From: Chlorobaculum parvum NCIB 8327
Lineage (GTDB): Bacteria > Bacteroidota > Chlorobiia > Chlorobiales > Chlorobiaceae
Assembly: GCF_000020505.1 (NCBI RefSeq)
Contig: NC_011027.1
Span: 120,001 to 184,000 of the forward strand
DNA length: 64,000 nt
Reading direction: 5' to 3'
The notes under the pieces are model-generated. The model saw only the letters and a program-made list of their open reading frames with translations. It had not been told where the DNA came from and did no database searches. Shown here one piece after another: positions 45,311-53,667 of the stretch. The position numbers were made by a program, and so were the translations under genes. Positions within the stretch are counted from its first letter, which is position 1; every line of letters starts with the position of its first letter.

Positions 45311-45338
45311 GCGACAGAGTCCACAAAAGCAGCAGATC

Positions 45339-45367
45339 AAAAGCCTCCCTAACCGGGAGGCTTTTTT
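45339..45367 (+). terminator. Intrinsic terminator after the FmdB-type gene
   Basis: GCCTCCC (45343-45349) pairs with GGGAGGC (45355-45361), followed by six T residues. The remaining ~200 bp up to the SYLF gene show nothing further. Confidence 0.87.
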
Positions 45368-45587
45368 GTCTCATCAAGCCGTAACGTATAATTTAAGACA
45401 TCCAGCTTGTCCTGAGGATTCTGTGAACGCCAAAAGATTCAGACCGCTTCAGCGTCCAACTTCTTGAGACCGTTCAGGTGCAGCCATCTGCGGGTTTTCA
45501 GATGGGAAAATCGTACATTGCAGGCTGGCGTTGCATTGCAACTTGTTGCCGGTTTGGTTTTATTTGTCCAACGAAAAATATGTTGCC

Positions 45588-46136
45588 ATGATGAAGAGGG
45601 TACAAACGATGCGGACGCTGCTGATTGCTTTGGCGGCGGTTATGATGATGTTCGGAACGGCTCGTGCCGGATGGGATCCGGCTGACGAGGCGAATGCCGA
45701 GCGGACAATCGGAAAGTTCAGGAAAGAGGATCCTTCTCTTGAGCGTTTCTTTTCAAGGGCTTACGGTTACGCGGTCTTTTCGGATATTTACAAGGGCGGC
45801 TTTATGGTGATCGGTGGAGGTCACGGTAAAGGTATCGTTTATGAGCACGGCGTGCCTATCGGCAGGTCAACGGTGACGCTGGTCAATGTTGGTCCGCAGC
45901 TTGGTGGACAGGCGTTTTCCGAGATCATTTTCTTCAAGGATCAGGCCGCACTTGCCAATTTTACGAAAGGCAATTTCGAGCTGAGCGCACAGGCTGGCGT
46001 GGTGCTTGTTCAGGCGGGCATGGCTACCAATACCGATTATTCGGATGGCGTTGCCGTGTTTGCGATGCCGAATGCCGGTATCATGGGTGAGGCGACCATT
46101 GGCGGCCAGAAGTTCAGCTTCAAGCCGGGACGGTAA
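45588..46136 (+). CDS. Exported SYLF-domain (YSC84-like) lipid-binding protein
   Basis: About 182 residues. A signal peptide ('MRTLLIALAAVMMMFGTARA') starts at the second or third available Met (45588, 45591 or 45609 are possible starts). The mature part is a SYLF domain: 'FFSRAYGYAVFSDIYKGGFM', 'IGGGHGKGIVYEHGVPIGRS', 'GPQLGGQAFSEIIFFKDQAA', 'GVAVFAMPNAGIMGEATIGG'. The domain binds phosphoinositides in eukaryotes; bacterial members are exported and of uncertain role, perhaps envelope lipid binding. Confidence 0.82.
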   Translation: MMKRVQTMRTLLIALAAVMMMFGTARAGWDPADEANAERTIGKFRKEDPSLERFFSRAYGYAVFSDIYKGGFMVIGGGHGKGIVYEHGVPIGRSTVTLVNVGPQLGGQAFSEIIFFKDQAALANFTKGNFELSAQAGVVLVQAGMATNTDYSDGVAVFAMPNAGIMGEATIGGQKFSFKPGR

Positions 46137-46186
46137 GCTCCAGCTGGTTTCGATAAGGTTTTTTCACTTTTTCAGTTTCTGCTTCA

Positions 46187-47614
46187 ATGAACTATGAAAT
46201 TGTCGTGGGCCTTGAGGTCCACTGTCAGCTCAATACCGAAAGCAAGGCCTTTTGCGGCTGTTCAGCAACCTTCGGCAAGGCGGCCAACACCAACGTCTGC
46301 CCTGTCTGCCTTGCGTTGCCCGGCGCGCTGCCGGTGCTGAACGCCCGTGTGGTGGAGGACGCCGTGAAGCTCGGCCTCGCCACCAACTGCACCATTGCAC
46401 GCCACTCCATCATGGCGCGCAAGAACTACTTCTATCCCGACCTTCCGAAGGGCTACCAGATTTCGCAGTTCGAGGAGCCGATCTGCTCGGAGGGTATGAT
46501 TCACGTCGAACTCGAAGAGGGGCGCAAGGATGTTCGTCTCGTCCGAATTCACATCGAAGAGGATGCGGGCAAGTCGATTCACGACATCGGTGACGACACC
46601 TACATCGACGTGAACCGTTGCGGCGTGCCGCTGCTGGAGATCGTGAGCTACCCCGACATGCGCACGCCTAAAGAGGCCTCGGCCTATCTGCAGAAGCTGC
46701 GCCAGATCGTCAAGTACCTCGGCATCTCCGATGGCAACATGGAGGAGGGCAGCCTTCGTTGCGACGCCAACGTGTCGGTCAGGCCGGTGGGCGCGACCGA
46801 GTACGGCACCCGCACCGAGATCAAGAACATGAACTCGTTCCGCAACGTCGAGCGCGCCATCGAGTACGAGGCCAAGCGCCACATCGAGGTGATCGAGGGC
46901 GGTGGCGTGATCGTTCAGGAGACGCGCCTGTGGGACGCTGACAAGCTCGAAACCCGCTCGATGCGCGGCAAGGAGCATGCCCACGACTACCGCTATTTCC
47001 CCGATCCGGATCTCGTGCCGGTGCTGGTCGATGACGGCATGATGCACAGGATGCGCGAAGAGCTGCCGGAGTTTCCGGAAGATCGCGCGGCGCGTTTCGT
47101 TTCGGAGTTCGGCATTCCTGCGTATGACGCTGGCGTCATCACCGTGGAGCGCGAGCTGGCCGACTATTTCGAGGCGACCGTGAACGTTTCAGGCGACGCC
47201 AAAGCCTCGTCGAACTGGGTGATGGGCGAGGTGATGCGCACGCTGAAAGAGAAGTACCTCGATATTCATGAATTCGCCATTTTGCCGGAGCGGCTCGGCG
47301 GCCTGATCAAGCTCATCGGTGCGGGCGCGATCAGCAATACCATCGCCAAGCAGGTGTTCGAGATCATGCAGCAGGACGAAGCGACGGCGGAGGAGATCGT
47401 CAAGCGCGAAGGGCTGGCGCAGGTCTCCGATACGGGTGCGATCGAGGCGGCGATCAAGGAGATTCTCGACGCAAACCAGAAGCAGCTCGAACAGTACCGC
47501 AGCGGCAAGACGCAGCTGTTCGGCTTTTTTGTCGGTCAGTGCATGCAGAAGATGAAGGGGAAGGCCAACCCGAAGGTGGTCAACGAAATTCTCAAAAAGC
47601 TGCTGGACGCCTGA
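46187..47614 (+). CDS. gatB: Asp-tRNA(Asn)/Glu-tRNA(Gln) amidotransferase subunit B
   Basis: 475 residues. '[20 protein letters not shown]' then '[20 protein letters not shown]' opens the cradle domain with its zinc cysteines. '[20 protein letters not shown]' and '[17 protein letters not shown]' follow, and a YqeY-like tail ends the protein. It uses the ammonia from GatA to amidate mischarged tRNAs, so this organism makes Gln-tRNA (and perhaps Asn-tRNA) indirectly. gatA and gatC are not adjacent. Confidence 0.97.
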
Positions 47615-47620
47615 GAATTC

Positions 47621-47923
47621 TCAGCTCTCCATGTCGAACAGGCCGGCCGCTTTCGGTGGCTCCGGTTTGGCAGGCTTCTCGGACTGAGCAGGCAGTGTGG
47701 CCTGAGCGGGCTTGTCAGGAGTGATTGTTTCGAGTTTCTTGCGGGTCTCCTGCAAGCGCTTGCGGCACTCTTCGGCAACCGAGCGGCCCTCCTCGTAAAG
47801 TTCGATGGAGTTCTCGAGCCCGGTGTCGGGATCTTCGATCTGGCCGGTAAGCTCTTCGAGACGCTGGATCAGCTCTTCGATGGTCGAAGTCTGATTCTTC
47901 TTGGTTTTACGTGCAGCAGGCAT
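47621..47923 (-). CDS. xseB: Exodeoxyribonuclease VII small subunit
   Basis: 100 residues. 'IEELIQRLEELTGQIEDPDT' followed by 'GLENSIELYEEGRSVAEECR' is the XseB core; the C-terminal Pro/Ala/Lys-rich tail (about 70-100) is an extension. It pairs with XseA to degrade single-stranded DNA. It is convergent with gatB (6-bp gap) and divergent from obgE. Confidence 0.9.
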   Translation of the reverse strand: MPAARKTKKNQTSTIEELIQRLEELTGQIEDPDTGLENSIELYEEGRSVAEECRKRLQETRKKLETITPDKPAQATLPAQSEKPAKPEPPKAAGLFDMES

Positions 47924-47967
47924 TGTTAGTGCAGGGTTAAGTTCAGAATAACTTAGGTAACGATGGC

Positions 47968-47997
47968 GATTCCTACAAAAAGGATTCTTACAAAAAG
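47968..47997. repeat. 15-bp tandem repeat before obgE
   Basis: GATTCCTACAAAAAG (47968-47982) is followed immediately by GATTCTTACAAAAAG (47983-47997). The second unit runs into the AAGGA of the obgE ribosome site, so the first gives an extra purine-rich site 15 bp upstream. Confidence 0.7.
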
Positions 47998-48006
47998 GAC
48001 GGAAGC

Positions 48007-49014
48007 GTGAAGTTTGTCGATAGTGCGAAAATCTCGGTCAAGGCTGGTGACGGCGGACGGGGATGCGTGAGTTTCAGAAGAGAAAAGTTCGTGCCCAAGG
48101 GAGGCCCCGATGGCGGTGATGGCGGGCGCGGCGGCCATGTTTATCTGCGTGCCAACCGGCAGCTCTCCACTCTGCTCGACTTCAAGTACCGCAAGTCCTA
48201 CATCGCCGGTCGTGGCGAACACGGCATGGGCGCGCGCAAGAGTGGCAAGAACGGCAATGACGTCGTGATCGGCGTTCCCTGCGGTACGGTGGTGCGCAAT
48301 GCCGAAACCGGTGAAGTGCTCTGCGATATGGTCGAAGACGGCCAGGAGATCATGATCGCCAAGGGCGGACGTGGCGGCCAGGGCAACCAGCATTTTGCCA
48401 CGGCCACCCGTCAGGCACCGCGATTCGCACAGCCCGGTGAAAAGGGCGATGAGATCGAGCTTGAGATGGAACTGAAGCTGATGGCCGACGTTGGCCTCGT
48501 GGGCTTCCCGAACGCGGGTAAATCGACCCTGATCTCGGTGTTCAGCGCCGCACGTCCGAAGATCGCCGATTATCCTTTCACCACGCTGGTGCCCAATCTC
48601 GGCATCGTACGTTACGATGACTACAAGTCGTTCGTGATGGCCGACATTCCCGGCATTATCGAGGGGGCTGCCGAAGGGCGCGGTCTTGGAATTCAGTTTC
48701 TGCGCCATATCCAGCGCACCAAAACCCTGCTCGTCATGGTGCCGTCCGATTCGGCCGATATTGCCGCCGAGTACGCAACCCTGCTTCGTGAGCTCGAGAA
48801 GTTCGATGCCTCGCTGCTCTCCAAACCGAGGCTTGCGGTGATCACCAAGATGGACATCGCGCCGGAAGATTTTGCCATACCGGAGCTTGAGCCGGGCATC
48901 AAGGTTATCGCTATTTCAAGCGTGGCCGGTCAGGGGCTCAAAGCGCTCAAGGATGAATTGTGGAGACAGATTTCCACTTCAACCCAGATCACCGTTGACG
49001 ATGCCGGCAACTGA
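48007..49014 (+). CDS. obgE: GTPase Obg
   Basis: 335 residues from GTG 48007. The glycine-rich Obg fold begins '[20 protein letters not shown]' and continues '[16 protein letters not shown]'. The G domain has P-loop '[15 protein letters not shown]', switch '[14 protein letters not shown]', '[16 protein letters not shown]' and 'VITKMD'. It ends shortly after the G domain, so the long C-terminal extension of some family members is absent. It acts in late 50S assembly and stress control. Confidence 0.95.
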   Translation: MKFVDSAKISVKAGDGGRGCVSFRREKFVPKGGPDGGDGGRGGHVYLRANRQLSTLLDFKYRKSYIAGRGEHGMGARKSGKNGNDVVIGVPCGTVVRNAETGEVLCDMVEDGQEIMIAKGGRGGQGNQHFATATRQAPRFAQPGEKGDEIELEMELKLMADVGLVGFPNAGKSTLISVFSAARPKIADYPFTTLVPNLGIVRYDDYKSFVMADIPGIIEGAAEGRGLGIQFLRHIQRTKTLLVMVPSDSADIAAEYATLLRELEKFDASLLSKPRLAVITKMDIAPEDFAIPELEPGIKVIAISSVAGQGLKALKDELWRQISTSTQITVDDAGN

Positions 49015-49474
49015 GACCATCATCCGCAACGCGCGGCTGAATGAGGCTGAACAGATTTCCCGGATGACGGACGCTTATGCCGGGAAGGGCATCATGCTCA
49101 AGCGGCCTGTCGAGAGCATCATCGAGCATATTCGTAATTTCTTTGTGGCCGAATACCAGGGACAGCTTATCGGCTGTTGTGCGGTGGCCTTCTACTCGGT
49201 CAAGCTGGCTGAAATCCGCTCGCTTGCCGTGGTTGATGAGTTCCGCGGCAGAGGCATCGGAAGTCTTCTGGTCAGAAAAGCCGAATCTGTGCTGACCGAA
49301 GAGGGGGTCAAGGAGGTGTTCGTGCTGACGCTCAGTCCCGGATTTTTCGATAAAATGGGGTATAAGCAGATTGAAAAAGAGTATTTTCCTCAGAAAATCT
49401 GGCGCGATTGCACCAACTGCCCGAAACTCATGGCGTGCGATGAAATCGCGATGGTAAGAACTCTTAACCATTAA
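49001..49474 (+). CDS. argA: N-acetyltransferase, short ArgA-type N-acetylglutamate synthase
   Basis: 157 residues; ATG 49001 lies inside the obgE end (14-bp overlap). The GNAT fold shows '[20 protein letters not shown]' for acetyl-CoA, and the ending '[20 protein letters not shown]' followed by 'EIAMV' is typical of the short, stand-alone ArgA enzymes seen in several phyla. It would make N-acetylglutamate for arginine synthesis. Other GNAT substrates cannot be excluded. Confidence 0.8.
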   Translation: MPATETIIRNARLNEAEQISRMTDAYAGKGIMLKRPVESIIEHIRNFFVAEYQGQLIGCCAVAFYSVKLAEIRSLAVVDEFRGRGIGSLLVRKAESVLTEEGVKEVFVLTLSPGFFDKMGYKQIEKEYFPQKIWRDCTNCPKLMACDEIAMVRTLNH

Positions 49475-49489
49475 AACCGACCAGTATCC

Positions 49490-49756
49490 GTGATCGTCCA
49501 GGAAGTGACCATAACCAACAGTGCGGGACTCCATACCCGGCCTGCGGCGGCTGTCGTCAAACTCGCCTCCAAATTCAAGTCCGAATTTTTCATCGAGATG
49601 GAGGGCTCTGCCATCAATGCCAAATCCATCATCGGTGTGATGAGCCTGGCTGCCCCCAAGGGTTCGCGCCTTGTGCTCCGCCTGGAAGGGGAGGACGAGG
49701 CGGAAGCCGCGCGGCAGCTTATCGAATTTTTCGAACAGGGGTTCGGCGAGAAGTAA
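49490..49756 (+). CDS. ptsH: HPr phosphocarrier protein
   Basis: 88 residues from GTG 49490. The active His is in 'SAGLHTRPAAAVVKLA' and the regulatory Ser in 'AINAKSIIGVMSLAAPKGS', both intact. No PTS transporter is nearby. In autotrophs HPr often takes part in regulation (for example with an HPr kinase or nitrogen PTS) rather than sugar import. It lies 15 bp after the acetyltransferase. Confidence 0.93.
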   Translation: MIVQEVTITNSAGLHTRPAAAVVKLASKFKSEFFIEMEGSAINAKSIIGVMSLAAPKGSRLVLRLEGEDEAEAARQLIEFFEQGFGEK

Positions 49757-49789
49757 CTCCCGGTTGCCCCCAAGCCGGACTCCGCTCCC

Positions 49790-50932
49790 TTGAAGCCTTT
49801 GCGGATAGCCCTGATCAGCCCGTTTCCTCCCTTGAAAGGGGGGATTGCACGCTTTAGCGAAAGCCTACGGCAGGCGCTGGGCGTGGCTGGTTGCGATGTG
49901 ACGGCCGTGCCTTACCGCCGCCTCTGGCCTCGCTGGCTGCTGAAGGGGCGTCCGGCGGTCGAACCCGGCGTCGAACTACCGGCATCGACGCCGTTCTCCA
50001 TCGATCTGATGAATCCCTTCACCTGGTTTTCGGTGGCTCGCCAGCTTCGCCAGAGCCGCCCTGACGTGCTGCTCGTTGCCTACTGGAGTGCTGTCCTTGC
50101 GCCACTAATCACGATCTTGCGCTGGATCAGCGGCCTGCCGAGCGTGGTGCTGCTACACAATTTCACTTCTCATGAATCCATTCCGGGGGAACCGATGCTG
50201 AAGCGCTTGCTGGTTTCATCGTCCGACGGTTTCATCACCCTCTCCCGCAGCGTCGAGTCGGAGCTGCTCGGCTTCAGCCCTGACGCGCGCACCTGTTCGC
50301 TGTTTCATCCTCTCTACGAGTCGCAAACGCCTGCTCCCGCCAAGATCGAAGCGCGGCGCACGCTGGGTTTGCCGGAGGATGCGCCGGTGCTGCTCTTTTT
50401 CGGCTACGTTCGTGAGTACAAAGGCCTCGATACGCTGCTTAATGCGATGGTTGCCGTAGTGCGCGAACAGCCGTCGGCGAAGCTGGTTGTTGCCGGGGAG
50501 TTCATGCTCGATTCGGCGCGCTTCCGTGACGAGGCCCGGCAGCTCGGCATCGACGGCGCTGTCGAGTTTCGCGAAGGGTACGTGCCTGCCAGTGAGGTTG
50601 CCATGCTGATGGCCGCCGCCGATGCCGTAGTGTTGCCTTACCGTTCGGCCACGCAGTCAGGCGTTGCGCCGCTCGCTTTCGGCCACGGCGTGCCGGTGAT
50701 AGCTTGCAGCGCCGGAGGTCTCGATGCACAGGTCGAGCACGGGAAGACCGGTTGGATCGTCCGCGAAGAGGGGGCTTCGGCACTGGCCGACGGGATCGTT
50801 GAATTTTTCCGCGAGCGCGACCAATTGCCGCTGGAGGAGGGGATCGCCGAAGTTTGCCGCAAGCTTTCGTGGAGTGCGTTCGCATCGGAATCGGCCACTT
50901 TTCTTGAGCGATGTTCCCGGAGGTCGGCATGA
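49790..50932 (+). CDS. Glycosyltransferase family 4
   Basis: 380 residues, starting at TTG 49790 ('MKPLRIALISPFPPLKGGIA'); no ATG fits. The GT-B fold ends with the donor-binding domain: 'LLFFGYVREYKGLDTLLNAM', 'EFREGYVPASEVAMLMAAAD' and 'VLPYRSATQSGVAPLAFGHG' with the EX7E-like region 'VIACSAGGLDAQVEHGKTGW'. It begins the glycan operon, whose genes overlap by four bases or a little more. The acceptor is unknown. Confidence 0.85.
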   Translation: MKPLRIALISPFPPLKGGIARFSESLRQALGVAGCDVTAVPYRRLWPRWLLKGRPAVEPGVELPASTPFSIDLMNPFTWFSVARQLRQSRPDVLLVAYWSAVLAPLITILRWISGLPSVVLLHNFTSHESIPGEPMLKRLLVSSSDGFITLSRSVESELLGFSPDARTCSLFHPLYESQTPAPAKIEARRTLGLPEDAPVLLFFGYVREYKGLDTLLNAMVAVVREQPSAKLVVAGEFMLDSARFRDEARQLGIDGAVEFREGYVPASEVAMLMAAADAVVLPYRSATQSGVAPLAFGHGVPVIACSAGGLDAQVEHGKTGWIVREEGASALADGIVEFFRERDQLPLEEGIAEVCRKLSWSAFASESATFLERCSRRSA

Positions 50933-51786
50933 ACGGCGAAAAAACGGCAGTCATCGTGCTGAACTGGAACGGTGCGGCTGACACGCTCGTCTGTCTGGCG
51001 TCGCTCGGGAAGGTGCGCCAGCCGGAGTTCACTGTCATCATGGCCGACAACGGCTCGACCGACGGCTCGGTCGCGCTCGTCCGCCGGGCTTTTCCGGAGG
51101 TCGAAATTCTCGAACTTGGGCGCAACCTCGGCTTTGCGGGAGGCAATAACGCAGCATTCCGTTCGCTGCGAGGGCGCGGCTTCGATAACGTGGTGTTCCT
51201 GAACAACGACACCATCGTTGATCCCGGCTTCCTCCAGCCGCTCATCGAAACCCTGCGCGATGCGTGGGTTGGCATCGTCGCTCCGAAAATTCTCTACATA
51301 GACGATCCGGCGCGCATCTGGTATGCGGGCGGTGCGGTCAACCCTGCGACGGGGCTGATCGAGCACACGGGCATCCGCCAGTCCGATGGCCCGCGTTTCG
51401 ACGCGCTGAAGCCGGTCGGGTACGCCACCGGTTGCTGCCTGGCAATGAGGTGCCCTGTGTTCGATGAGGTCGGTGGTTTCGACGAGCGGTTCCGGATGTA
51501 CGGCGAGGATGTCGATCTCTCGATGAAGGTGCGCGAGCGCGGCCTCGCCGTCATGTATCAGCCCGCGTCGCGCATCTGGCATCGTGTGTCAGCCTCGTCC
51601 GGCGGGGAGATGAACTTCGGAAAGCAGCTCCGAAAGAGCGGCGCAGCTATGACGCTGTTCGCAAAGCACGGCATGTTCAGTAGCCTCGTGCTCTATCCGC
51701 TGCTGCTGCCGTTCCGGGCTCTGCTCGGTCTGTTGCGCTTCCAACTGTTCCGGCGAGCGTCATCGCAAGAGCGGGAGGATGCATGA
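50929..51786 (+). CDS. Glycosyltransferase family 2 (rhamnosyltransferase-like)
   Basis: 285 residues; ATG 50929 overlaps the previous stop (ATGA). GT-A features: 'TAVIVLNWNGAADTLVCLAS', 'IMADNGSTDGSVALVRRAF', 'GFAGGNNAAFRSLRGRGFDN' and 'VVFLNNDTIVDPGFLQPLIE' (Asp metal site), then 'GGFDERFRMYGEDVDLSMKV' with the ED catalytic pair. A C-terminal hydrophobic helix ('MFSSLVLYPLLLPFRALLGL') may anchor it to the membrane. Confidence 0.9.
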   Translation: MNGEKTAVIVLNWNGAADTLVCLASLGKVRQPEFTVIMADNGSTDGSVALVRRAFPEVEILELGRNLGFAGGNNAAFRSLRGRGFDNVVFLNNDTIVDPGFLQPLIETLRDAWVGIVAPKILYIDDPARIWYAGGAVNPATGLIEHTGIRQSDGPRFDALKPVGYATGCCLAMRCPVFDEVGGFDERFRMYGEDVDLSMKVRERGLAVMYQPASRIWHRVSASSGGEMNFGKQLRKSGAAMTLFAKHGMFSSLVLYPLLLPFRALLGLLRFQLFRRASSQEREDA

Positions 51787-52364
51787 CGGTCGGACAACCA
51801 TTTCGGACGGTCGTTGACCAGACGTGGAGCGCCGATCCCGCGCACCGGATGCGGTGGGAGAAAAGTCTTGCGTTCGTCGCAGCGTCCGACGCGATCTCGC
51901 TTCCGGCGCGGGCGGGACTTGACATCGGCGACCGCACGCCTGCGACCGCGATGCTCGAAGCGCACTTCGGCTGCCGCTTCGACACGACCTCGGTTGATCT
52001 CGACACCGAGCCGCTCGATGTGGCTGCGCGCTATCCGGTGGTAACGGCGTTCGAGGTTATCGAGCACCTCTACAATCCGCTTCACCTGTTGCTTCAGGTT
52101 CGCGACGCGCTCGATCCTGCGCCGTCGTCGCGCCTGTTCCTCTCCACTCCGGCGTGGAAGCCGGGCTTCCTGCAAAGCCCCGATCATTTCCACGAAATGC
52201 CGAAGCGCTCGCTTGACGCGCTCGTTGCGAGGGCCGGATTCGAGGTGGTGCGGAGCGCGGAGTTCGGCATCCGCTCTCCGCTTTTCTGTCTGCATGGTAT
52301 CAGGCCGATGCTGCGCTGCATCTTTGAAAAAATCAGGATTTACGAGCTTGCGGCGCGGCGGTGA
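51783..52364 (+). CDS. SAM-dependent methyltransferase
   Basis: 193 residues; ATG 51783 overlaps the preceding stop. Motif I is the short 'AGLDIGDRTPATAMLEAHFG', with an Asp-type motif II in 'TSVDLDTEPLDVAARYP', then 'VVTAFEVIEHLYNPLHLLLQ' typical of methyltransferase family 11. It probably methylates a sugar or lipid intermediate of this glycan pathway. Confidence 0.8.
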   Translation: MTVGQPFRTVVDQTWSADPAHRMRWEKSLAFVAASDAISLPARAGLDIGDRTPATAMLEAHFGCRFDTTSVDLDTEPLDVAARYPVVTAFEVIEHLYNPLHLLLQVRDALDPAPSSRLFLSTPAWKPGFLQSPDHFHEMPKRSLDALVARAGFEVVRSAEFGIRSPLFCLHGIRPMLRCIFEKIRIYELAARR

Positions 52365-53667
52365 ACACATCGACCTCATCTGGTTCTCCGAAATCCAGTG
52401 GGACTTTCTTTCGACCCGCAAGCAGCGGTTGCTCGCCCGCTTTCCGGAGGAGTGGCGGATCCTTTTCATCGAGCCCTTCACGCTTGGTCGTAAGCAGCAC
52501 TGGCTGCCGGCCAAACGTGGGCGTGTAACGGTGGTGACGGTGCCGTTCCTCAAAACCATTCCGCTCGGAAAGCCGCAGCTTTTCGACAACCCGCTTATCC
52601 GCTGGTTTGTTACGCTTGTCGGTCGAACGCTTGCCGCATTCTGGTTTCGTCTGTTGGGATTTTCATCCGCCGACCGGATCATCGGACTGAGCAATATTTA
52701 CTGGGGCGACGCGGCGGCTGTGATGCCTTGCCGGTTGCGGTTCTACGACGCCAACGACGACCACCTCGCCTTTACGCCCGGCCAGCCGTGGCTGCACGAC
52801 TCGATGCGCCGGTTTGTCGAAAAGGCCGACCTGATTTTTTACGTGAGTGATCCGTTGCTCGACAAACTCATGCCGAGACTAGTGTCAAGTCAATACCAAA
52901 CAGTCTGGCGTATTCCCCGTCATTGCGAGGAGCATCGCGACGCGGCAATCCATGCGAACCCTGCGAAATCAACAAAAGATGGATCGCCACGTACCGACAG
53001 GTCGGGACTCGCGATGACGAATATCCGTCATTTTTTGCTTGACACGCTACCGGAGCAGCGATGCGTCGAACTCGGCAACGGCGTCGAGTTCGACCACTTC
53101 GCAACGCCTCGTCGCGAAACGCCGTCGCAACTTGCCGGGTTGCCCAGGCCGATTCTGGGCTACGCGGGCGCGATGGATTGGCTCGACGCCGATCTCGTCG
53201 CGTCGGTCGCCAAAGCGTGGCCGGAGTTCAGCGTCGTGCTCGTTGGCCCGGCGTATGCGAGCGACTGGGCGGAGCGTCACGCCGATTTGCTCTGCTTGCC
53301 GAATGTTCACTGGGTTGGCAAGATCGATTACGACGAGCTTCCGGCGTGGGTGCAGCAGTTCGATCTGGCGCTGATGCCGCTCGAACGGAGCGATTTGAAA
53401 CGGGCTTCCAATCCGAACAAGCTCTACGAGTACGCGGCGGCGTGCGTGCCGATTCTCGCCATCGATTACTGCGATGCCGTCCGGAAGGCGAGCGATGTGG
53501 TGCACGTCGTCTCGACATCTGAGGAGTTTGTCCGGCTCGTACCCGATGCGCTTGCCGATTGTCGGAAGGGTGAGCGACATGCGTTCGCCCGGGCGCACAG
53601 TTGGGACGCGCTTGCTGCCGCGATGGTGCGAGAGTTGCGTGACGCCATGCAATGGAGGCGGTCGTGA
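52348..53667 (+). CDS. Glycosyltransferase (GT4-like) interrupted in frame by a palindromic element
   Basis: 439 residues from TTG 52348 ('MRRGGEHIDLIWFSEIQWDF'); the start overlaps the methyltransferase end by 17 bp. N-terminal part: 'RFPEEWRILFIEPFTLGRKQ', 'RLRFYDANDDHLAF'; C-terminal donor domain: 'PILGYAGAMDWLDADLVASV', 'FDLALMPLERSDLKRASNPN' and 'KLYEYAAACVPILAIDY'. Between 'DKLMPRL' and 'PEQRCVELGNGVEFDHF' lie 56 residues encoded by a repeat (52882-53049). Without it the enzyme would be 383 residues, a normal length. Whether the enlarged protein still works is unknown; the insert sits between the two halves, probably in a loop. Confidence 0.82.
   Translation: MRRGGEHIDLIWFSEIQWDFLSTRKQRLLARFPEEWRILFIEPFTLGRKQHWLPAKRGRVTVVTVPFLKTIPLGKPQLFDNPLIRWFVTLVGRTLAAFWFRLLGFSSADRIIGLSNIYWGDAAAVMPCRLRFYDANDDHLAFTPGQPWLHDSMRRFVEKADLIFYVSDPLLDKLMPRLVSSQYQTVWRIPRHCEEHRDAAIHANPAKSTKDGSPRTDRSGLAMTNIRHFLLDTLPEQRCVELGNGVEFDHFATPRRETPSQLAGLPRPILGYAGAMDWLDADLVASVAKAWPEFSVVLVGPAYASDWAERHADLLCLPNVHWVGKIDYDELPAWVQQFDLALMPLERSDLKRASNPNKLYEYAAACVPILAIDYCDAVRKASDVVHVVSTSEEFVRLVPDALADCRKGERHAFARAHSWDALAAAMVRELRDAMQWRRS
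52882..53045. mobile_element. Palindromic MITE-like element inside a coding gene
   Basis: Terminal inverted repeats GTGTCAAG (52882-52889) and CTTGACAC (53038-53045) enclose a second inverted pair, CGTCATTGCGAG...CTCGCGATGACG. CTA stands at both borders (52879-52881 and 53047-53049), as a possible target duplication; removing 52882-53049 takes out 168 bp and keeps the frame. The translation contains 'PRHCEEHRDAAIH' and 'GLAMTN', the peptide pattern given by a dispersed repeat family seen in many bacterial genomes. Confidence 0.8.
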
